Shown here in pieces: positions 7,148 to 11,077 of a DNA stretch of 11,077 bases. Under the pieces are notes generated by a model. It made no database searches. It saw nothing but the letters and a program-made list of their open reading frames with translations, and had not been told where the DNA came from. Numbering within the stretch: position 1 is the first letter of the stretch; the number at the start of each line of letters is the position of its first letter. Origin of the DNA: Phycisphaerales bacterium UBA4658 (lineage in GTDB: Bacteria; Planctomycetota; Phycisphaerae; Phycisphaerales; UBA1924); NCBI GenBank assembly GCA_002405485.1, contig DHLW01000109.1:13492-24568 (forward strand), read 5' to 3'. Position numbers and translations under genes: made by a program.

Positions 7148-7156
7148 TGCTAGATT
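7148..7156 (+). promoter_or_regulatory. Possible extended -10 promoter (TGCTAGATT) giving a leaderless transcript
   Basis: TGCTAGATT fits the extended -10 pattern TGnTAnnnT. If its last T is -7, then +1 falls at 7163, exactly on the A of the ATG start codon. No good -35 box is present at 16-18 bp spacing, as is common for extended -10 promoters. No Shine-Dalgarno sequence precedes this ATG. Confidence 0.35.
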
Positions 7157-7162
7157 GAACAT

Positions 7163-8479
7163 ATGACTATGACCCGACGCACGTCCGAGGATGTGTCGCA
7201 TGGCGAGTTGCGTGGACCGAATCCGGACCTTGGCGCGCAGCCACTGACCGCGGCAGAGCGCATTGCCGCGGTGGAGGTGGCGCGTCGCGTGCGGCTCGAT
7301 CTGAGGGCGCTGCTTGAAGCGCTGCCGGAGCGTGACCGCGGAGCCAGCGCCATGTCGCGAGCGCTGGGCATCGATCGCAACACCTGCCAGCGACTTGTCG
7401 CGGCGACGGCGCGCGGGGACGCCGACGAGCGGACGATCGTGCAGCTTCCCGGCGTGCTGGGTTTGCGGCAGTTTGTCGCGGCCGTGCGCGAGCGGGTGCG
7501 GACCGACAACGTGCAGGAGATGGTGAACTCTGCCACGCACGGGGTGGACCGTCTGGAAGCGCTCATCGACAAGCTCGCGGGGAGCCAGCGGCGGCTTCGG
7601 CAGCGGCTGGAGGCCGGAGTCGAGCTCGATCTCGGTGCTCCGGATGCGCCGGGGGATGACCTGGCGACGCGGCGCTCGCTCTTTCGAGCGGCGGCGGCGG
7701 TGGTGGGGCGCTGGTCGGAGGCGCAGATCGCGATGTCGATCATCCGTCCGGAACCGGGCAATCCGCACCGGACCAGGACCATGACCGTGCGCGGGCACAT
7801 CGCGCATGTCTCAAGGCCGACGGCGGTGCCGCTGGAGATCGGGTTTGCGGTGGATCCGCGGATCAATCTTGGGGATCCTGAGCCGTCGCCGGGCGGGCGC
7901 GGGGAGTCACCGCTGCTCACGGAGTTCTGTTCGCTGCCCACGCCGCAGGTCTCGTCGCGCACGGTGGGCGGCCGACGGGTGCACGCGATCGACCCGGCGG
8001 AGACGGCGCGGATCGGCTCCTGCGACATCGTGCTGGCCGACGCGGTGCGGAGCGACGCGCACCCGGCAACGCACCGTCCGCCGCTGGGCGAGGTCTGGGC
8101 GCTCATCACGTATCCCACGAAGAAGCTGGTGTTCGATGTGTACCTGCACCGCGATATCGACGAGCTGTGCGGCGCGTCGATCGAGCACCACCTGTGGAGC
8201 CCGCAGATCATGCTGCAGGGCTTCTGGCGTTGGTCGACGCGGCTGCCCGGCGGACCGAAGCTCCGGGTGCTCGGACCGGGTATCTCCTCCGCGGAGACCG
8301 AGGGGTATGCGCGGCACGCCGAGCTGACCCGGCACTGCTTCAACGCGCTTGGGTGGGCGGCGGAAGAGTTCGTCGGTTACCGGTGCGAGGTGGCCTTCCC
8401 CGCATGGCGGACCGGCTTCTGCATGCTCTTTGACTTCGCCGGGCACGAGATGCCCGCATCCGCCGAGCAGCGGGGCTGA
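7163..8479 (+). CDS. Unrecognised protein with putative N-terminal HTH, possible regulator
   Basis: A 438-residue cytoplasmic protein; no signal peptide or membrane segment is visible. Residues 28-60 are helical, and 60-86 (beginning GASAMSRALGIDRNTCQRLV) read as a helix-turn-helix: helix, LGID turn, recognition-like helix. Residues 92-155 are further charged helices (LPGVLGLRQFVAAVRERV, then RLEALIDKL...RRLRQRLE), possibly for dimerisation. From about 170 a mixed alpha/beta region follows, with motifs I cannot assign: HIAHVSRPTAVPLEIGF at 212-228, LLTEFCSLPTPQ at 251-262, YLHRDIDEL at 327-335 and an aromatic LFDFAGH at 422-428. I see no catalytic signature of a known enzyme family. The ATG at 7163 lacks a ribosome-binding site; another ATG lies at 7169. 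The architecture suggests a DNA-binding regulator with a large effector domain, which is inference only. The gene converges on the next with 2 nt between stops. Confidence 0.8.
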   Translation: MTMTRRTSEDVSHGELRGPNPDLGAQPLTAAERIAAVEVARRVRLDLRALLEALPERDRGASAMSRALGIDRNTCQRLVAATARGDADERTIVQLPGVLGLRQFVAAVRERVRTDNVQEMVNSATHGVDRLEALIDKLAGSQRRLRQRLEAGVELDLGAPDAPGDDLATRRSLFRAAAAVVGRWSEAQIAMSIIRPEPGNPHRTRTMTVRGHIAHVSRPTAVPLEIGFAVDPRINLGDPEPSPGGRGESPLLTEFCSLPTPQVSSRTVGGRRVHAIDPAETARIGSCDIVLADAVRSDAHPATHRPPLGEVWALITYPTKKLVFDVYLHRDIDELCGASIEHHLWSPQIMLQGFWRWSTRLPGGPKLRVLGPGISSAETEGYARHAELTRHCFNALGWAAEEFVGYRCEVAFPAWRTGFCMLFDFAGHEMPASAEQRG

Positions 8480-8486
8480 GCTCAGC
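8475..8486. other. 12-bp palindrome containing both convergent stop codons
   Basis: GCTGAGCTCAGC is a perfect palindrome without a loop. It contains the TGA of the plus-strand gene (8477-8479) and the TGA of the minus-strand gene (8482-8484) in mirror positions. It is too short and loopless to be a good hairpin terminator, so the mode of termination between these genes is unclear. Confidence 0.5.
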
Positions 8487-9426
8487 AGCGCTGGAACCAG
8501 GCGTTCAGGAAGAAGAACACGTCGCTTGTGGTGACCCCGACGGCGCCATCCACATTGGCGGCGGGGCTTCCCGCGAACCACGAGTTGAGGAAGTCGAACA
8601 GGTCCGTGGTGTTGACGCCGTCGAACCCGTTGAAGTCGGCGAGGCAGGCCTCGTTGGTGATGAGCAGGCAGGTCGTGGACCGCTGAAAGCGGTGCTGGCC
8701 CGCGCCCCCGGAGAACGCCGCGCCGGGGAAGTTCGATACCACCTCGAAGCGCAGCTCCGCGGTGTGTTCCACACCGGGATCGAGCGTGTCGGCCGGGATG
8801 ACCGCCGAGCCGGCGGTGATCGGGAGCTCGGTGGAGTACACGACGACGTCGGTGGTATCCCGGATGCGGATGGAGACCGAACCGGAGGACGCGCCGGCGG
8901 GAAGCGTCGCGGTGTTGAACGTGAGGGTGATGGGCTGGTACGACGAGACGCCGACGCTGATGGCGTTGTAGGTCGTGGAGAAGAACCGGGGCACGAGCGT
9001 TGGCCACAGGAGCGTGGCCGGCCCGTTGAATGTGGTGGACCGGCTGCCGAGCGTGCCGCCGGAGATGCTGAACAGGTATCCGCCGGCGGGAAAGTCGGTG
9101 CGGACGGCAAGCTCGGTGGCATAGGTGCCCGAGAGGAACTCATAGGTGAACCCGCCGTCGATATCGACGAGCTCACGGGAGGGGAAGGCCGCGCTGGCCG
9201 TGGGTCGCACGAACGCGGTGAAGAGATCGGTCTCGAGGTCGGTGGTGAGTCGGCTGAAGAACTGAAAGTGCTGGAGCACGGGCGGGCTGAGCGGACCGGT
9301 CTGCTGATACCGAATCGCGTATCCGAGCTCGACGGTCTGGATCACCGCGATCGCGGGGCCAGCGGCGATCGCGGCGGCGGCAAGGGCAAGAACCGGCTGA
9401 GCGAACTGATGACGACCATCCCGCAT
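8482..9426 (-). CDS. Small secreted protein with GC-type dockerin tail, function unknown
   Basis: A 314-residue protein from the ATG at 9426, chosen because GGAG lies 7 nt upstream and a signal peptide begins there (hydrophobic 11-27, cleavage likely after Ala-Ile-Ala27). A longer frame to 9573 would run through the terminator hairpin and is rejected. The body (about 28-258) is rich in Thr, Ser and alternating beta-strands (SVSIRIRDTTDVVVYSTELP at 183-202), consistent with one or two beta-sandwich domains; I do not recognise the family. The tail (261-314) is a paired dockerin-like module with LFDFLNSWFAG and VFFFLNAWFQRC. It differs from the other two tails in ending QRC instead of AGC, and its first loop has Phe at position 5. 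It is likely exported and surface-attached. It lies downstream of the lamin-tail gene in the same orientation but behind a terminator. Confidence 0.82.
   Translation of the reverse strand: MRDGRHQFAQPVLALAAAAIAAGPAIAVIQTVELGYAIRYQQTGPLSPPVLQHFQFFSRLTTDLETDLFTAFVRPTASAAFPSRELVDIDGGFTYEFLSGTYATELAVRTDFPAGGYLFSISGGTLGSRSTTFNGPATLLWPTLVPRFFSTTYNAISVGVSSYQPITLTFNTATLPAGASSGSVSIRIRDTTDVVVYSTELPITAGSAVIPADTLDPGVEHTAELRFEVVSNFPGAAFSGGAGQHRFQRSTTCLLITNEACLADFNGFDGVNTTDLFDFLNSWFAGSPAANVDGAVGVTTSDVFFFLNAWFQRC
8485..8646 (-). repeat. Paired dockerin-like repeats encoding the C-terminal tail (copy set 2)
   Basis: The 54 codons before the stop encode two related units. Loop 1 is D-F-N-G-F with Asp at position 12. 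Loop 2 is N-V-D-G-A with Asp at position 12. Position 5, normally Asp or Asn in calcium loops, is Phe and Ala here, so calcium binding may be weakened or lost while the hydrophobic FLN(S/A)WF helices are kept. Confidence 0.7.
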
Positions 9427-9433
9427 GGCGGCA

Positions 9434-9437
9434 CTCC
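9434..9437 (-). promoter_or_regulatory. Shine-Dalgarno site (GGAG) fixing the start at 9426
   Basis: On the minus strand GGAG stands 7 nt before the ATG at 9426, ideal spacing. It supports starting the protein at its signal peptide and not at upstream in-frame codons. Confidence 0.65.
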
Positions 9438-9486
9438 GGGCAGACTGGGTGGGCGGTGAGGGTGAGCGGGCAAGAGCAAAGAACAA

Positions 9487-9516
9487 CCCCTCCAGACGAT
9501 TCATCGGCTGGAGGGG
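9487..9516 (-). terminator. Intrinsic terminator of the lamin-tail gene (hairpin plus T-rich tract)
   Basis: Bases 9487-9495 (CCCCTCCAG) pair perfectly with 9508-9516. Inside, after one A/G mismatch, CGAT pairs with ATCG around a 2-nt loop, giving a 9 + 4 bp stem. Read on the minus strand, the stem is followed directly by TTGTTCTTTGCTCTT (9486 downward), a U-rich tail. It lies about 100 nt past the stop of the lamin-tail gene and 60 nt before the next ATG, so it could also act as a leader attenuator for that gene. Confidence 0.78.
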
Positions 9517-9524
9517 CTGAGTTG

Positions 9525-9544
9525 CACGAACGGTGAGATTCGTG
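9525..9544. promoter_or_regulatory. Inverted repeat CACGAA-N8-TTCGTG
   Basis: Two perfect 6-bp arms are separated by 8 nt, lying between two other inverted repeats upstream of the minus-strand secreted-protein gene. It could be an operator, or a weak middle hairpin of a three-hairpin 3' end. No promoter hexamers are clear beside it. Confidence 0.35.
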
Positions 9545-9549
9545 GGACT

Positions 9550-9570
9550 TTGGGGGGTTTCACCCCCCAA
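9550..9570. terminator. Perfect 9-bp G/C-run hairpin downstream of the lamin-tail gene
   Basis: TTGGGGGGT (9550-9558) pairs perfectly with ACCCCCCAA (9562-9570) around a 3-nt loop, 45 nt after the stop of the minus-strand gene. No T tract follows it on either strand. It is probably a first hairpin backing up the terminator at 9487-9516, or an mRNA end stabiliser. Confidence 0.5.
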
Positions 9571-9615
9571 CACCGTGCCGAGCCCGGCGTGCGTGTCGCG
9601 GCCGGGGCTGGCGGA

Positions 9616-11077
9616 TCAGCATCCGGCGAACCAGGCGTTCAGGAAGGTGAAGATGTCCTGGACGTCGACCCCATTGCCATCGAGATCGGTGGCGGGCTCG
9701 GAGGCGAACCAGGCGTTGAGGAAGGCGAAGATGTCCTGCACGGAGACGCCGCCCACGCCGTCGAAGTTGGCCTTGCAGCAGGTGGTGGGGTTGCCGACCG
9801 GACCGCACGCCGAGCCGACGCCCTGGAAGGAGCCGGCGCACGCGGCGGACGTGGCGATGGAGCAGGTCGTCCCGACGCAGCACGCGCCGGTGGGGAGGAC
9901 GCAGGCGTTGGCGGGGCTGGCGCTGTTGCGCGGGAAGTTCACCGGAAGGACCAGCGCGACGTCGAGCGCGGACTGATTGCGATCAAGGCACCCGTTGTCG
10001 CCACGGAGCCCGACGAGGGTGTTGTCGCCATTGCCGGCGGGCGCGAGCCCTTCGAAGCAGGTGGCGGCGGAGCCATACCCGACGAGGTCCACGACGCTGG
10101 AGGCGTTGCAGTTGGCCTGGATGGGGGTCGTGGAGGAGACGAGGGCGATCTTGCCGAACTGGTTGTCCATCCCGAAGGTCGGGGCGGCGACGAAGTCCGG
10201 GGCGGGGATGAGCCCGCCGGTGGTTCCGGCAGGTCCGACCTGGATGAGCCGGTACTGGCCCGCGCCGATCGTGCCGGAGAGGTTGACCTGCTTGGAGCCG
10301 TTGAAGGTGCTCAGCGCGGGCCCGTCGGCGTATTGCAGCGACCAGCCGGTGAGGTCGATTGAGCTGGCGGTGCGGTTGAAGATCTCGACGAAGTCTGCGA
10401 CGAAGGCGGCGCCCGAGGCGTTGCCGCTGGAGTTCTGCCCGGCGAAGAACTGGCTGATGACGACTGGGGCGGTCGACGGGGTGCAGTTGCCGACGCCCAC
10501 GGCGAGCTGCGAGACGTCGGTCTGTCCCTGCAGATCGGTGGTCGTGATCGGAATGGTCTTGAACCCGGCCGAGACGTTCGTGGGGACGTTGTAGGTGAGC
10601 GACCAGGTGTTGCCGCCCGTGTTGCTGAGGGCCTGCGAGACGGACCCTCCGATGGTGGAGAGGTCGGCCCGGACCTGGATGCCCGTGGAGCCGGCGCCGG
10701 GGGTGACGTTGACGGTGAAGGTGATGGGCGAGCCGGGGCAGAGCAGCGAGACGTCGCTGGAGGCGTAGCCGGCGAGGAACCCGCCGAAGGAGCGGTTGCG
10801 CGGCGTGGGAGCGCCGGCGACGAAGTCATTGAAGTTCTGATTGGTGTCGGCGGCGCCAGCCGAGGCGCGGATCGCGGCGGTGTTGTTGGCGATCGTGGGC
10901 GCGGGTGCGGCACCCTCGAAGCAGATGGCGTTCAGGCCGTATCCGACGAGGTCTTCGACGCTTGGGTCGGCGCAGTTCGTGCCGATGAGCACGGGGGAGC
11001 GGACCAGCGCGACGCGCCCGCCGTTGTTGCCGATGCCGCCGACGCCTGGAGGAGTGGAGAAGTCCGGGGTGGGGATG
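9616..11077 (-). CDS. Secreted protein with two lamin-tail domains, Cys-rich segment and GC-type dockerin tail, 5' partial
   Basis: The frame stays open to the window edge; the GTG at 10992 falls mid-domain, so the start is outside. 486 residues are visible, numbered from the edge. Residues 1-92 are the second half of a lamin-tail domain (DLVGYG, CFEG, DTNQNFNDF). Residues about 107-197 form an Ig-like beta domain. Residues about 204-390 are a complete second lamin-tail domain: VVISQFFAGQ, FVADFVEIFNRT, IDLTGWSLQYA, GQYRLIQVG, then DLVGYGSAATCFEG. Residues 392-433 are Cys-rich (TGACCVGTTC...SACG). Residues 434-486 are paired dockerin-like repeats ending WFAGC. Bacterial lamin-tail domains occur in secreted adhesin- or nuclease-like proteins; no nuclease motif is visible here. 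The protein is likely a surface-attached adhesive or structural protein. Three inverted repeats, including a terminator, follow it. Confidence 0.87.
   Translation of the reverse strand, partial: IPTPDFSTPPGVGGIGNNGGRVALVRSPVLIGTNCADPSVEDLVGYGLNAICFEGAAPAPTIANNTAAIRASAGAADTNQNFNDFVAGAPTPRNRSFGGFLAGYASSDVSLLCPGSPITFTVNVTPGAGSTGIQVRADLSTIGGSVSQALSNTGGNTWSLTYNVPTNVSAGFKTIPITTTDLQGQTDVSQLAVGVGNCTPSTAPVVISQFFAGQNSSGNASGAAFVADFVEIFNRTASSIDLTGWSLQYADGPALSTFNGSKQVNLSGTIGAGQYRLIQVGPAGTTGGLIPAPDFVAAPTFGMDNQFGKIALVSSTTPIQANCNASSVVDLVGYGSAATCFEGLAPAGNGDNTLVGLRGDNGCLDRNQSALDVALVLPVNFPRNSASPANACVLPTGACCVGTTCSIATSAACAGSFQGVGSACGPVGNPTTCCKANFDGVGGVSVQDIFAFLNAWFASEPATDLDGNGVDVQDIFTFLNAWFAGC
9625..9742 (-). repeat. 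Tandem dockerin-unit repeat, nearly identical in DNA (copy set 3)
   Basis: Two 40-bp copies at 9625-9664 and 9703-9742, 78 bp apart, differ at only three positions by eye. They encode VQDIFAFLNAWFA and VQDIFTFLNAWFA. The high DNA identity points to recent duplication or gene conversion. The second loop (DLDGNGVDVQD) is one residue shorter than a standard 12-residue calcium loop. Confidence 0.75.

Larger units (their letters stand above)
6952..7162. other. Intergenic region, lower GC, two perfect inverted repeats, no coding
   Basis: This 211-bp gap between the kinase and the next gene is visibly less GC-rich than the coding DNA around it. It holds a hairpin just after the kinase stop, an inverted repeat at 7067-7085, a T6 run at 7120-7125 without an adjoining stem, and a possible extended -10 at its end. 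A short plus-strand open frame across it (6896-7153) overlaps the kinase end and shows no recognisable protein pattern. A small RNA cannot be excluded. Confidence 0.5.

Noticed and set aside
6896..7153. Small plus-strand open frame (85 codons) between the kinase and the HTH-like gene
   Set aside because: It overlaps the kinase C-terminus in another frame, lacks a ribosome-binding site, and its sequence shows no protein-like pattern.
9427..9573. N-terminal extension of the small secreted protein to 9573
   Set aside because: It would place 49 residues before the signal peptide and translate through the terminator hairpin; GGAG at 9434-9437 supports the ATG at 9426.
1..11077. Mobile element, CRISPR array, tRNA or prophage boundary
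   Set aside because: I found no transposase or integrase motifs, no regularly spaced repeats of 25-40 bp, no tRNA cloverleaf and no target-site duplications. The only DNA repeats are dockerin units inside genes.

Overview
The window looks like a chromosomal segment of a GC-rich member of the Planctomycetota, most likely class Phycisphaerae. Three secreted proteins end in the paired dockerin-like tail with a terminal Trp-Phe...Cys that is typical of that class. An ECF sigma factor of the planctomycete-enriched type (TIGR02999-like) sits directly upstream of a very large membrane Ser/Thr kinase with a beta-propeller sensor. There are no tRNA or rRNA genes, no insertion sequences, no CRISPR array and no phage structural genes.

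Layout, left to right. (1) 1-765 (+): 3' part of an XRE-type HTH / peptidase S24 (LexA/CI-like) self-cleaving repressor, cut by the window edge. (2) 791-2662 (-): secreted protein with an N-terminal C39/papain-like cysteine peptidase-like domain, a beta-propeller-like region and a GC-type dockerin tail. It converges on gene 1 over a strong hairpin. (3) 2805-3521 (+): ECF sigma factor, divergent from gene 2 across 142 bp. (4) 3529-6951 (+): Ser/Thr kinase, one transmembrane helix and about 14 beta-propeller blades, 7 nt after the sigma gene. (5) 6952-7162: intergenic, with two short perfect inverted repeats and a possible extended -10 promoter. (6) 7163-8479 (+): unrecognised protein with a putative HTH, possibly translated from a leaderless mRNA. 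(7) 8482-9426 (-): small secreted dockerin-tailed protein, convergent with gene 6 with 2 nt between stop codons. (8) 9427-9615: three consecutive inverted repeats, the last followed by a T-rich tract on the minus strand (terminator). (9) 9616-11077 (-): large secreted protein with two lamin-tail domains, a Cys-rich segment and a dockerin tail; its start lies outside the window.

Working model. The kinase carries an intact catalytic core inside the cell and a large propeller outside the membrane. It is probably co-transcribed with the sigma factor. The sigma factor replaces the usual acidic motif of region 2.2 with Gln-Pro-Thr-Ala, which suggests activation by phosphorylation instead of release from an anti-sigma factor. 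The divergent secreted peptidase-like/propeller protein is the nearest candidate target. The three dockerin-tailed proteins are probably exported and attached to a common, unidentified surface partner. The regulatory and anchoring links are inference; the domain calls rest on motifs visible in the sequence.
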